Shown: positions 23,917 through 32,093 of the stretch, one piece after another
Position numbering within the stretch: the first letter of the stretch is position 1
Layout: each line of letters opens with the position of its first letter
Assembly (NCBI GenBank): GCA_016784195.1
Contig: JADHVE010000002.1
Span: 1 to 40,119 of the forward strand
Source: Candidatus Woesearchaeota archaeon
GTDB lineage: Archaea > Nanobdellota > Nanobdellia > Woesearchaeales > GW2011-AR4
Length of the DNA stretch: 40,119 nucleotides
Direction: 5' to 3'
Position numbers and translations under genes: made by a program
The notes under the pieces: model-generated
Seen by the model: the letters and a program-made list of their open reading frames with translations, nothing else
Database searches by the model: none
What the model was told of the DNA's origin: nothing

Positions 23917-24192
23917 ATGAAACTCAAAAATATTTTTTTATTGTTAATACTTTTGATTCTAATTACAGGATCCACTATAGTGTGGGTTAGTTACCTCGAC
24001 TGCTCTGAAAAAACTTCTAAAAAAGAAATACCAAACAATGCAGGTTATAAAATGATCAAATTCGAAATAGAAGAAAAACCACCTAAGGTAACTCCATACA
24101 AACAAAAAACTGATTCTATCAGATATGTTAAGCATATTTACGAATATTTTGAAAAAATAGAAAAAGCCCGAGAAAGATCAATAAAAAAATAA
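23917..24192 (+). CDS. Small signal-peptide/anchored hypothetical protein, 91 aa
   Basis: ATG at 23917, eight bases after tRNA-Ser(CGA). MKLKNIFLLLILLILITGST then IVWVSYLDC is a signal peptide or single membrane helix; the remainder is Lys/Glu-rich and ends in helix YEYFEKIEKARERSIKK. No family recognised. It may be co-transcribed with the tRNA. Stop is three bases from the convergent tRNA-Met 3' end, so every base between the two tRNAs is used. Confidence 0.5.
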   Translation: MKLKNIFLLLILLILITGSTIVWVSYLDCSEKTSKKEIPNNAGYKMIKFEIEEKPPKVTPYKQKTDSIRYVKHIYEYFEKIEKARERSIKK

Positions 24193-24194
24193 AG

Positions 24195-24378
24195 TGCCGC
24201 TGGCGGTACTCTCAAATCCTAAGGGATTTATAGTATCCCTTGAGGATATTCGAAACCACGACCTCTACGTAACCCAGTTAGACTTGAGTTAATCATCTCC
24301 CAAAGGGATCATCGCTCAAATTTATGAGCCTCGCTTCATCAAAGATGTAGCGCTCTAACCAGGCTGAGCTACAGCGGC
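24195..24378 (-). tRNA. Elongator tRNA-Met(CAT) with three introns
   Basis: Acceptor GCCGCTG/CAGCGGC, A73; D-arm GCTC/GAGC. Removing three segments restores a perfect tRNA: 24330-24346 (17 nt, 30/31), 24271-24322 (52 nt, 37/38) and 24209-24248 (40 nt, 59/60). Result: stem CTACG, loop CTCATAA, stem CGTAG, variable AGGTC, T-arm GTGGT/TTCGAAT/ACCGC; 75 nt. BHBs: intron 1 CGCT/AGCG with bulges AC^A and AG^G; intron 2 CTCA/TGGG with TA^A and TT^A; intron 3 TTCG/TGAG with AA^T and AG^T, topped by ATCCT/AGGAT and AAGGGAT/ATCCCTT. Introns outweigh the exons (109 versus 75 nt). No CCA encoded. Confidence 0.94.
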
Positions 24379-24477
24379 ATAGTCTAAAGAAAAAGTAATT
24401 TATTTTTAAAGTATTCGTTTTCTAAGAAAATGAATGGCATGAAGAAACCAATCTAAACTAGTTTATTGCTGGAATTA

Positions 24478-24888
24478 CTATAAAAACTTCTTAATATTCT
24501 CTTTATACTCCTCAATCTCTTTATTCCCGTATTTCTTATGGCTCCAGCTTAACCTTAATCTATCACCTTTAAACCTTGGAATAATATGGATATGTGCGTG
24601 TTGGACTAATTGCCCTGCGTCTTCACCATTATTCATAACCATATTGTAAGCGCCATTCCCTATAGACAAAGATAAAGCCTTGGTAATATTCTTAACAGCC
24701 TTAATCAACTCACTTAAATTTTCACCAGGGATGTCTAATAAGGTTTCATAATGTTTTTTTGGAATCACTAAACAATGCCCTTTGTTAGCAGGCATTATAT
24801 CCAGAAAGCTTATCACATTGCTATCTTCATAGACAATTGACGCAGGGATTTCTTTATTTATAATTTTGCAGAATATACAGTCTTTCAT
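24478..24888 (-). CDS. HIT-family nucleotide hydrolase
   Basis: Best start is the ATG at 24888 (136 residues), since MKDCIFCKIINKEIPASIVY is the standard HIT beginning with its zinc CxxC; a longer frame from 24921 adds eleven residues. The catalytic triad motif HAHIHIIPR (HxHxHxx) is present near residues 98-106, preceded by NNGEDAGQLVQHAH. HIT proteins cleave nucleoside phosphoramidates or dinucleoside polyphosphates. C-terminal helix Lys/Glu-rich. It follows tRNA-Met by a 99-bp gap on the same strand, probably with its own promoter. Confidence 0.93.
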   Translation of the reverse strand: MKDCIFCKIINKEIPASIVYEDSNVISFLDIMPANKGHCLVIPKKHYETLLDIPGENLSELIKAVKNITKALSLSIGNGAYNMVMNNGEDAGQLVQHAHIHIIPRFKGDRLRLSWSHKKYGNKEIEEYKENIKKFL

Positions 24889-25343
24889 CTTAATATTTAT
24901 GTAATATTTCCTGCCTAGCAAAATGATCAGCCCATCAACTTATTCAATCAAATTTAGGGGCAGTAAACTCTGTTATTTCAATTCCACCTGCTAATCCAGC
25001 TAGGCAGCATTTATTAAACATTCACTCATTATTTATCTCAAACCTATATACATTTTAGTAGCATCTGGTTTGTCTAATTGCCGGGCTACGCTTTTCAATT
25101 CTATTGCAGATGGTTATTGTTCAACTGGAATATCATTCATTTTATTCCATCTACACATCTCAATAGACAAGAATATCTGGTGATTTTTAAACCTTTTGTC
25201 CCTCCCCTTTTTTTAGTGTTAATCTTTGATTGGATTCAATATCAGAAAGTGTGGTTAAATCCTTCCGCTAGGAAAGAGGAATAGTCTACAATACGGTTTG
25301 GCAAAGCCAAAAAATTCCGAAGAGTTTTATTGTGATACATTTA
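24889..25343. other. Gene-poor region with a 9-bp inverted repeat
   Basis: CTGCCTAGC at 24911-24919 and its exact inverse GCTAGGCAG at 24999-25007 enclose 79 bases. No tRNA can be built between them (no GG D-loop or T-loop consensus). GGTTTGGC-AAA-GCCAAA at about 25292-25308 is a second hairpin. A 68-codon frame (25078-25284) has a Phe/Leu-rich but low-quality translation and no ribosome-binding site; I do not call it. Confidence 0.4.
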
Positions 25344-25688
25344 CTAAGATGGTTCTATTCGTGTAACACTTTGATTTCCAATTTGTAAATGTTGAAGAAT
25401 ATAAGATTCAATATAAGGTTCAGGATCGTCTTTATAGAATTCAATTATTATACGATCTGTTTTTACTCCTTTTAGTAATCGCTCAATCAATTTATCTTCT
25501 GGAGAAAGTTTAATATCTCTTTTAATATTAACTAAACCATCTGGCCTATTTAAATCATATTTCACCCATACTTCTTTTCCAGCATATTGTTTTAAAATAT
25601 CTCTAGCTGTTGTAATAATATCTTTATTACAATATGATTCATACATTCTTTCAGGAGCAAATCCTTGGAAATTTTCAAAGTGATCCAT
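25344..25688 (-). CDS. Hypothetical protein, 114 aa
   Basis: Not recognised. Soluble, mixed alpha/beta and acidic, beginning MDHFENFQGFAPERMYESYC. ARDILKQYAGKEVWVKYDLN and PDGLVNIKRDIKLSPEDKLI contain alternating strand-like stretches; RIIIEFYKDDPEPYIESYIL is a likely strand-turn-helix. A TATA-like TTTATAAA (25709-25716 on the minus strand) lies about 24 bases before the ATG, supporting a leaderless gene. Confidence 0.6.
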   Translation of the reverse strand: MDHFENFQGFAPERMYESYCNKDIITTARDILKQYAGKEVWVKYDLNRPDGLVNIKRDIKLSPEDKLIERLLKGVKTDRIIIEFYKDDPEPYIESYILQHLQIGNQSVTRIEPS

Positions 25689-25913
25689 ATTAGTTGTTAC
25701 TTACAAGTGATTTATAAAACTTTTGATTATCACCACCATAAAAATTGAATATAATATCCACGCTTGTTAGTTTTGTTTTTGGTTATTAAGTTCCGAAAAC
25801 CTACGTCCGTAGGACTCTGGGGCGTTATTTTACATGGGTTTTTTGTTTGTGTTAAAGGGAGGATGGATATATTGTATTTAACGATTGATGTACTTACTGT
25901 TGAATAGCAATAG

Positions 25914-27191
25914 ATGGAAAGATTTATTAACTCAACTCTAGTCCTTACTTTTTATATGTTTAAACTAAATGTAGAAAAAAATTTAAAGAATCTCCTTGCT
26001 CAGGCTGACATCAAGATAAATACAGATGATCCAAGCAGACAATGGGACATACAAGTTCATAAATCAGAATTCTACGATAGAGCCATTAGAGGTGGAACAC
26101 TTGCTTTTGGAAGGTCATACATGGAAGGATGGTGGGACTGCCAAGATCTTACAGATTTTTTTACAAAAGTCTTAGAGGTAAGGCTTGAAGATAAAGTTAG
26201 TGGCATCATGGCTCTGTTAAATAGTTATAGGGCTGGAGGTCTTAATGAAGAAGGAAAGGCCTCTGTAAAGATGATATACAATGCATGGCTTAACAATCCT
26301 CAGGATAATGATGGCTCTCTTAAGGTTGGAACAACACACTATGATGCAGGAAACGATTTGTTTCAGGCAATGCTTGGTGAATCAATGACTTATACATGCG
26401 GTTACTGGCAAAAGTCAGAGCAGGGATTATGGAAAGCAGCAGAAACTCTTGAAGAAGCACAAGATCACAAGCTTGATATGATCTGCAAAAAATTAGACCT
26501 TGAGGCGGAAGATACGGTTCTTGATATTGGCTGCGGATTCGGAAGCTTTGCAAAGTATGCTGCTGAAAAATATGGTGCAAAAGTAGTAGGTATAACTATC
26601 TCCCAAGAACAGCTTGATTTTGCAAAAGAGGATTGTAAAGACCTTGATGTAGAGTTTGTTTTTCATGATTATCTCAAATTGTCCAAACCTCCTGCATTAG
26701 CGGGTCATCTATTTGACAAGATTGTCTCAATTGGCATGTTTGAGCATGTAGGCTCAAAAAATTATAGCAATTACTTCAAGTTTGTTGACGAGCATCTCAA
26801 ACAAGGAGGCATATCTCTCATTCATACCATTGGAAACGATAAAGAAACAAAAATGTGTGAGCCATGGACTGCTACTTATGTATTCCCGAATTCTAACCTT
26901 CCAACAGAGCGACAGATAAGAAAAACCAAGCCAGGACATTTTTTTGAGCAGGATTTTCATGAATTTGGAAAGGGCAATTATGATCCCACCATAAAAATAT
27001 GGCATGATAATCTAATGGAAGCATGGAGCGAACTTTCTGCAGGCAACAAGAAACATACTGAGAAATTCAGGCGTATGTTTAAATACTATCTTAATGGCAG
27101 CGAGGCTCTTTTCAAATCAGGCCAAGGACACCTATACCAATTTGTCTATTCAAAAGGAGAATTAAAACCATCTTATAAGATAGTACGTTAA
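25914..27191 (+). CDS. cfa: Cyclopropane-fatty-acyl-phospholipid synthase-like methyltransferase
   Basis: 425 residues from 25914; the internal ATG at 25956 (MFKLNVEKNLKNLL) is an equally good start with TATA-like ATTTATTAA upstream. Motifs of bacterial CFA synthases: AFGRSYMEGWWDCQDL near the N-terminus, GTTHYDAGNDLFQAML, the active-site Cys region MTYTCGYW, SAM motif VLDIGCGFGSFAKYAA, IVSIGMFEHVGSKNY, IHTIG and the C-terminal WHDNLMEAW. The enzyme adds a methylene from SAM across a lipid double bond. Archaeal membranes have isoprenoid, not fatty-acyl, chains, so the substrate may be an unsaturated isoprenoid or a host/partner lipid (inference). Bacterial ancestry is likely. Confidence 0.93.
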   Translation: MERFINSTLVLTFYMFKLNVEKNLKNLLAQADIKINTDDPSRQWDIQVHKSEFYDRAIRGGTLAFGRSYMEGWWDCQDLTDFFTKVLEVRLEDKVSGIMALLNSYRAGGLNEEGKASVKMIYNAWLNNPQDNDGSLKVGTTHYDAGNDLFQAMLGESMTYTCGYWQKSEQGLWKAAETLEEAQDHKLDMICKKLDLEAEDTVLDIGCGFGSFAKYAAEKYGAKVVGITISQEQLDFAKEDCKDLDVEFVFHDYLKLSKPPALAGHLFDKIVSIGMFEHVGSKNYSNYFKFVDEHLKQGGISLIHTIGNDKETKMCEPWTATYVFPNSNLPTERQIRKTKPGHFFEQDFHEFGKGNYDPTIKIWHDNLMEAWSELSAGNKKHTEKFRRMFKYYLNGSEALFKSGQGHLYQFVYSKGELKPSYKIVR

Positions 27192-27465
27192 AAATTTGTT
27201 TTTTCTATAATCTTTTTTTACTCATCTTTTCTTTTTTCGTTAAACTTTCAGGGAGTTTATTCCACCTAGTCCTGTCTGATATGCGCATTTTGTATAGGTG
27301 AGATATGCCATATTTAAAGTTTGATGTTGTTTAGCCCAGAACTCTTACTATCTTATTATCTTCAAGCCCCTGATTCTCATTATTAGTTTTTAGCCCCTTA
27401 TTCCGTTTTAGTTTATAATAAAAGATATTGATTTTTTTATATGGAATTGATCATTTAAAATTTTA

Positions 27466-27984
27466 CTATTTTTTCTTGATACGAGAAAAATTTTTAATTG
27501 GATTTCCCCATATCTTCGAATTTGGAATAGTAACAAATACCTGATCATCAGTTATAACAATACATGAAGATATACCCATTTCTTTGACAGTACCCTTTAT
27601 GCTTACAACCTCGACAGATTCTCCAATTTTCATTGGTTTGTTTATTAGAAGGAATATGCCGGCAGTAAGGTTAGATAAAACATCTTTGGTTGCGAACCCA
27701 ATAATAATCCCCATGGCACCCAAGCCAGCAACGAAACCAGTCACGTTGAAACCAAGATTGCTTAAGACTATTATGATAAAAATAACCCAAAGAAATATTT
27801 TAACTATTTTTTCTATAAACACTTCCAAGGTTCGATCAAGATCTACTTTATCAAAAAAGTGAGTTACATATTTACTAATAATATGAATTGCAACAAACCC
27901 ACCAATAAAAATTATAATAAAAAAGAGCCATTGAGTATAATGTCCAAAAAAATAATTTTGTATATTAGCCAATATTTCTATCAT
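27466..27984 (-). CDS. Short MscS-family mechanosensitive channel
   Basis: 172 residues, about 110 shorter than E. coli MscS (286 aa). Three hydrophobic helices; the third is the Gly/Ala pore helix FVAGLGAMGIIIGFATKDVL, followed by NLTAGIFLLINKPMKIGESV and the beta domain (VEVVSIKGTVKEMGISSCIV, IPNSKIWGNPIKNFSR). The protein stops after the beta domain, so the C-terminal alpha/beta vestibule and its beta-barrel are absent. Opens under membrane tension to release solutes. Whether the short form is native or truncated is uncertain; the ending at IKKK is clean and many small MscS homologues exist. Confidence 0.9.
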   Translation of the reverse strand: MIEILANIQNYFFGHYTQWLFFIIIFIGGFVAIHIISKYVTHFFDKVDLDRTLEVFIEKIVKIFLWVIFIIIVLSNLGFNVTGFVAGLGAMGIIIGFATKDVLSNLTAGIFLLINKPMKIGESVEVVSIKGTVKEMGISSCIVITDDQVFVTIPNSKIWGNPIKNFSRIKKK

Positions 27985-28018
27985 TTTTGCCCCTATTTTA
28001 TTGAGTATCCAATAATTT

Positions 28019-28123
28019 TTATTTGTTTTTAGTAAATGTTTTTATTCCTAAGTCAAAGTCTTCATTAGATAATTCTTCAACCAATTCTTGTTATTTAATA
28101 TTCTCCAAATCATCTTTATCCAT
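28019..28123 (-). pseudogene. Small gene interrupted by an in-frame TAA
   Basis: ATG at 28123 has GAGGAC upstream and TTTATATAG about 36 bases upstream. It reads MDKDDLENIK, then TAA, then continues in the same frame as QELVEELSNEDFDLGIKTFT-KNK and a second TAA. The composition on both sides of the first stop is uniform and acidic, suggesting a 34-codon gene broken by a nonsense mutation, or two unrelated short frames by chance. Confidence 0.3.
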
Positions 28124-28199
28124 TATAAGCGTCCTCTGATCATTAAAAATAACATAATCCTATATAAATGTTAACATTAAAGATAATTCCACATATAAG

Positions 28200-28275
28200 T
28201 ATTCTCTTAACAAATATCGCACGAAGTGAGTGAATATGTGCGTAGCACTAGGAGGCTCAGTTCTATTTGAGAATC
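28200..28275 (+). other. Hairpin element 3' of the helicase gene
   Basis: ATTCTC (28200-28205) and GAGAAT (28270-28275) enclose a second stem CGCAC...GTGCG (about 28219-28243). It sits downstream of the minus-strand DEAD-box gene and may terminate it. Confidence 0.35.
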
Positions 28276-28301
28276 AAAGAGGAAGGCTAAAAATTATTTA
28301 T

Positions 28302-29600
28302 TTACCGCCTTCTATGACTATGTTTAAATCTACTCCCAAATTTAGCATGTTTAGAAAATGATCTTTTATTTTTTGATATGGGGTTAGATTTATGTTTAAA
28401 TCTGGAATTTCTACCAACCTGTTTTTTTGGCGGCGGTTTAGCTGCTGCACCTACTGCGTTTTTAGCAGTTTCTGAATGAAAGGTATGGTCCATAACTTCT
28501 ATTTTTTGCCTTATTAATTTCTCAATATCTCTAAGATAATTCCTTTCATCGGCTGCGCAAAATGAAAATGCTGTTCCATCAGCCCCTGCTCTGGCAGTTC
28601 TTCCAATTCTGTGAATATAGCTTTCCGGTTCGTTTGGAAGTTCAAAATTTATAACATGTGAAATATTATCTATATCTATTCCCCGCGCAGCAATATCAGT
28701 TGCAACTAATACTTTAATTCTGCCATTTTTGAAATTTTTAATAGCTTGATTTCTCGCATTTTGTGATTTATTTCCATGAATTGCATCAGAGAATATATTA
28801 TTTTTGCTAAGAAATAATGCTAATTTATTTGCCCTATGTTTTGTTCGAGTGAAAATTAAAACACGGGTAAGATGTTTCTGTCTTAGAAGTTCGAGTAATA
28901 AATCTTCTTTTGAAGGTTGGTCAATAAAAAATAGGTATTGTTTTACACTCTCAACTGTTGTTGCCTGAGGTGCTACTTCAACATGAATAGGATTTTTAAG
29001 TAAAGTTTTTGCAAGATTATTAATTTCCCGGGACATTGTTGCTGAGAAAAATAATGTCTGTCTTTTTTGTGGTAATCTTGTGATTATTTTTTTAATATCA
29101 TTGATGAAACCCATATCAAGCATTCTATCTGCTTCATCTAATACAAAAAATTCTATATTATTAAGACTAAGTTTTCTTTGATTCATCAAATCTAGTAACC
29201 TACCCGGTGTTGCCACAAGAATATCTACCCCACGAGCTAATGCATGAACTTGTTTTCCCTGGCTCACCCCTCCAAAAATTACAGTGTGTTTAAATTTAAG
29301 AAACTCACCGTATGCAGAAAAACTTTCTCCAATTTGTGCAGCAAGTTCTCGAGTTGGAGCAAGTACTAAAGTCTTAATTATTCTTGGATATTTCTCAGTC
29401 ATCCTTTGCAGTATAGGTAATACAAATGCTGCGGTTTTACCAGTACCTGTTTGTGCAATACCTATCAAATCTTTGCCTAGTAATAAATCAGGGATTGATT
29501 TTGATTGTATTGGTGTAGGTATAGTATACCCTTGTTTAGTTAGCGCTCTTTCGAGTGGAGGTATCAAATTCAGATCTTTAAATAGTAAGGTATTATCCAT
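28302..29600 (-). CDS. DEAD-box RNA helicase (RhlE-like)
   Basis: 432 residues with the full motif set: Q motif [18 protein letters not shown], Ia APTRELAAQ, Ib [47 protein letters not shown]. The order, linker lengths and basic tail ([22 protein letters not shown]) resemble bacterial RhlE/CshA enzymes, which remodel RNA during ribosome assembly and in the cold. Archaeal DEAD-box proteins of this subtype are often acquired from bacteria. It unwinds short RNA duplexes with ATP. Own promoter likely: TATA-like ATTTATAAC about 30 bases upstream. Confidence 0.95.
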   Translation of the reverse strand: MDNTLLFKDLNLIPPLERALTKQGYTIPTPIQSKSIPDLLLGKDLIGIAQTGTGKTAAFVLPILQRMTEKYPRIIKTLVLAPTRELAAQIGESFSAYGEFLKFKHTVIFGGVSQGKQVHALARGVDILVATPGRLLDLMNQRKLSLNNIEFFVLDEADRMLDMGFINDIKKIITRLPQKRQTLFFSATMSREINNLAKTLLKNPIHVEVAPQATTVESVKQYLFFIDQPSKEDLLLELLRQKHLTRVLIFTRTKHRANKLALFLSKNNIFSDAIHGNKSQNARNQAIKNFKNGRIKVLVATDIAARGIDIDNISHVINFELPNEPESYIHRIGRTARAGADGTAFSFCAADERNYLRDIEKLIRQKIEVMDHTFHSETAKNAVGAAAKPPPKKQVGRNSRFKHKSNPISKNKRSFSKHAKFGSRFKHSHRRR

Positions 29601-29669
29601 TATAGCCTAAAATATGCATTGAGTTATAAATGTAAGCTTATTATTGATGTAACTAATGGTGCAAATATA

Positions 29670-30209
29670 TTAATTTAGTTCTCTTTTTAAAATTTTATGG
29701 GCAGAATTTATTTTCTTAAATTTTTCTGTGTTTCCATTGGGCATATCAGGGTGATGTTCTTTTGAAAGATTTTTGTAGTTTTTGTGCATTGTTTCAAAAT
29801 CTGTTGAGGATTCTTCTACACCAAGAATTTCTCTTGCATTTTTTCTTTGTTCAATAATATCATTATCTTCCACAAATAATTTTAAGAATTCTTCCTGAGT
29901 TATTTTATCCTCACTTAAAAGATCAATGAAATACTTAATAACCTGTGCAACCATAGCTAAGTTTTCAACAAACTTTGTAGATCTATTATAACTAAAGAAT
30001 AAATGTTCATTCCACATATACCATGAAGCTGAGGCCTGCGCTTTTCGTATTGTAATACTCTCTAGGGGAATATCCATATCGTCTTCAGTCAACCCAAAAA
30101 CTTTTAGGTAGCCTATTATCTTGTTCTTATATTGCAAAGCTCTTCGATTGTACGAGTCACGAATAGCTATTTGTTTGAAATCATAACCTTTAATATTTAT
30201 CATAGACAT
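29670..30209 (-). CDS. J-domain protein, 179 aa
   Basis: C-terminal ~54 residues are a J domain: AREILGVEESSTDFETMHKN, YKNLSKEHHPD with the HPD tripeptide at 153-155, and FKKINSAHKILK as helix III. J domains stimulate Hsp70 ATPase. The first ~120 residues are helical with no recognised domain (YLKVFGLTEDDMDIPLESIT, WNEHLFFSYN), so this is not a full DnaJ (no Gly/Phe or zinc modules). It probably directs an Hsp70 to a specific client. TATA-like CTTATAAATAGG on the minus strand lies about 25 bases before the ATG. Confidence 0.82.
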   Translation of the reverse strand: MSMINIKGYDFKQIAIRDSYNRRALQYKNKIIGYLKVFGLTEDDMDIPLESITIRKAQASASWYMWNEHLFFSYNRSTKFVENLAMVAQVIKYFIDLLSEDKITQEEFLKLFVEDNDIIEQRKNAREILGVEESSTDFETMHKNYKNLSKEHHPDMPNGNTEKFKKINSAHKILKRELN

Positions 30210-30261
30210 CGTTATCCTTATCCTATTTATAAGGTTAACTGTAGCTATTTAAACACAATCT

Positions 30262-30310
30262 AGTATAACATCGGAAATTCCTGTTAGATGAATCATCCCC
30301 TACTAGCGTG
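30262..30310 (+). repeat. Intergenic repeat, copy D
   Basis: TAACATCGGAAATTCCTGTTA (21 nt; here split as TAACATCGG and AAATTCCTGTTA) forms a TAACA/TGTTA stem at 30266-30270 and 30282-30286, then ...CCCCTACTAGCGTG. Shares ATCGGAAATTCC.GTTA with copy A. Confidence 0.45.
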
Positions 30311-30507
30311 CAGTTCAGTTATGATTTTATCGTCAAAGAAGCAGATATTTAACAATTTACAGAATGTTAAAAAATTAAGTTGCTAAGCGTAGCGGGGGTG
30401 AGTCAAGAAAAAGACGTCTTTCACAGAGTGAAACAATACGTTTAGTAAAAGAAGAAAAGGGCAAAAACAAAAAATTTATATTGGTTTTCTCATTTTAAAG
30501 TAATAAA

Positions 30508-31074
30508 ATGTCTGCTAATGGTAATCAACCTCACTTCACGTATAATCTCCATATAACCAATACTGGAGGATATCATCATGATGTTAGTAATTTAACTCTT
30601 CCATTTATATTAACTGTAAATAATCCGTTGAACCTTACTACACAAGATACAACGAAAGAACCAATAAATGTTGGCAATGTAGTAAGGGCGAGCCATGGTG
30701 GGGGTTTAGATCCAAAGAGAAGGGAATCTCATCTTGTTCTTGAAAGCCAATTAAGCGAAGATGAGCTTGGAAAGCTTTTTGAAAATGGTAAATATCTAGA
30801 TGTTAATTCTTATGGTCCGGATTTTAAATTTAATATTTTTGCTGAAAGAAAAGGTGAAGGCAGAATACAAATCAAAGGTGTAACATTTGCTAAACCATTT
30901 CAACCAGGTGATTATGTAAGTATTGATGAGTATAGTGAGATAGGAAGAGTAAAAAGAATTAGTTTTCCCATTGGACCAGGAGTAAAAGAAACTAATCCAA
31001 CTGCTCTGGTGCGAACAATATGGGATATTGAAACCTTAGTTAAACTTCATGATAGATACAGGGGTTGGAAGTAA
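30508..31074 (+). CDS. Hypothetical soluble protein, 188 aa
   Basis: Not recognised. Beta-rich: YNLHITNTGGYHHDVSNLTL and ILTVNNPLNLTTQDTTKEPI look like successive strands; the middle LDPKRRESHLVLESQLSEDE and KYLDVNSYGPDFKFNIFAER continue with polar strand-turn patterns; VTFAKPFQPGDYVSI resembles an OB- or SH3-like end. No signal peptide. A TATA-like AATTTATATTGG about 30 bases before the ATG indicates a leaderless gene. Flanked by repeat copies D and A. Confidence 0.6.
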   Translation: MSANGNQPHFTYNLHITNTGGYHHDVSNLTLPFILTVNNPLNLTTQDTTKEPINVGNVVRASHGGGLDPKRRESHLVLESQLSEDELGKLFENGKYLDVNSYGPDFKFNIFAERKGEGRIQIKGVTFAKPFQPGDYVSIDEYSEIGRVKRISFPIGPGVKETNPTALVRTIWDIETLVKLHDRYRGWK

Positions 31075-31102
31075 TTGTTTTTGCTCTCTTAACGTTTTTA
31101 GC

Positions 31103-31180
31103 CTTTTTCTCGATTTTGTCTAATATCGGAAATTCCCGTTAAACTCTTTCCCCCTACGAGGTGAGGTCAAACTTCGTCCG
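31103..31180 (+). repeat. Intergenic repeat, copy A
   Basis: CTTTTTCTCGATT, TAATATCGGAAATTCCCGTTA (split: TAATATCGG, AAATTCCCGTTA), then AACTCTTTCCCCCTACGAGG and TTCGTCCGAAAAGTAG. About 80 bp aligns with copy B (31859-31942), sharing CTTTTTCTCGATT, GTTAAACTCTTT and CCGAAAAGTA. Lies between two convergent genes. Confidence 0.55.
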
Positions 31181-31250
31181 AAAAGTAGAGAAAAAGACCG
31201 TCCAATCAAGCATGAAGTGCTATCAAGGAAAAGAATAAAAGTGGAAAAAG

Positions 31251-31796
31251 TTAAAAAAAGCAGAATATACCTATAAGAATAAATAAAATACCGGCTATAT
31301 ATGAAATAACTCTTCGATTTATTTTTTGTACAATAAACTTACCTAAGTATACAGCTATTATTGATAAAATGATTAATACAGAGATTACACCTAAAAAAAC
31401 CATCAATGTATCGTATTTTGTGGCAAATAATCCTGAAGCAATTTGAGTCTTATCTCCCATTTCTGATATTAAAATAATTGCAAATCCTGTTAGGAAGGGT
31501 TTTTTTAAATCACATTTAGATTCATCTTCCTTATTGTTTACTAAATTGGTTATCCCAAAAATAATAAAAATAATTCCTGAGATTATTTTTATATAATATA
31601 TTGGAACAATATTTGTAATGTAATTTCCTAAAAGGATAGCCAAACCATCTGTTATAATGAATGCTAAAATAACACCGGCCAATAATGGGAGGTATTTTTT
31701 TGTTTTGGAAGCTAAACAAATTACAGCAAGTTGGGTCTTATCACCTAGTTCTGCTAGTCCCACAGCAATAAATGGAATAATAAAATCTTGCATCAT
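31251..31796 (-). CDS. GDT1/TMEM165 (UPF0016) family cation transporter
   Basis: 181 residues with six predicted membrane helices in two inverted repeats. Each repeat carries the family's ExGDK(T/S)Q motif: GLAELGDKTQLAV (about residues 13-25) and ISEMGDKTQIASG (about 109-121). UPF0016 proteins exchange Mn2+ or Ca2+ for H+. A Lys/Asp-rich loop (NNKEDESKCDLKK) separates the halves. ATG at 31796 or the adjacent ATG at 31793 are both plausible. Stands alone between repeat copies A and B. Confidence 0.93.
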   Translation of the reverse strand: MMQDFIIPFIAVGLAELGDKTQLAVICLASKTKKYLPLLAGVILAFIITDGLAILLGNYITNIVPIYYIKIISGIIFIIFGITNLVNNKEDESKCDLKKPFLTGFAIILISEMGDKTQIASGLFATKYDTLMVFLGVISVLIILSIIAVYLGKFIVQKINRRVISYIAGILFILIGIFCFF

Positions 31797-31858
31797 AATT
31801 GACTATATCAAGCGATTATTAATAAATTTAACTTTTTCCGCTATTCTAATTTTCATGT

Positions 31859-31995
31859 CTTTTTCTCGATTAGCATAACATCGCAATTGTTGTTAAACTC
31901 TTTGCCCATACCTAGTATGTAAAAATTTCGACCGAAAAGTAAAATTTCCATTTCCAATAGATTCTACCGAAGGCAGACTAAAGTTTAATGGTCTG
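31859..31995 (+). repeat. Intergenic repeat, copy B
   Basis: CTTTTTCTCGATT, TAACATCGCAATTGTTGTTA with TAACA/TGTTA stem (31876-31880 and 31891-31895), AACTCTTTGCCCATAC with hairpin CATAC-CTA-GTATG (31907-31919), then CGACCGAAAAGTAAAATTTC. The tail AAGTAAAATTT...TTTCCAATAGATTC aligns with copy C. Longest copy, so best for defining the family. Confidence 0.55.
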
Positions 31996-32093
31996 TTCAG
32001 TCTATCATTAGAGCGTTAGCGGTACTTCAAGAGAAATAATCAAAGTGCACACTCAATAAGGGATAATAACTAATAAAACAAATTGGAATTGAC

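Noticed and set aside
23772-23975. 67-codon minus frame
   Set aside because: Antisense to tRNA-Ser(CGA); its sequence is the tRNA complement.
24975-25110. Two TTTCAATTC strings resembling archaeal CRISPR repeats
   Set aside because: Only two divergent copies about 110 bp apart, no third copy, no cas genes.
25078-25284. 68-codon plus frame
   Set aside because: Phe/Trp/Leu-rich translation typical of random AT-rich frames, no ribosome-binding site.
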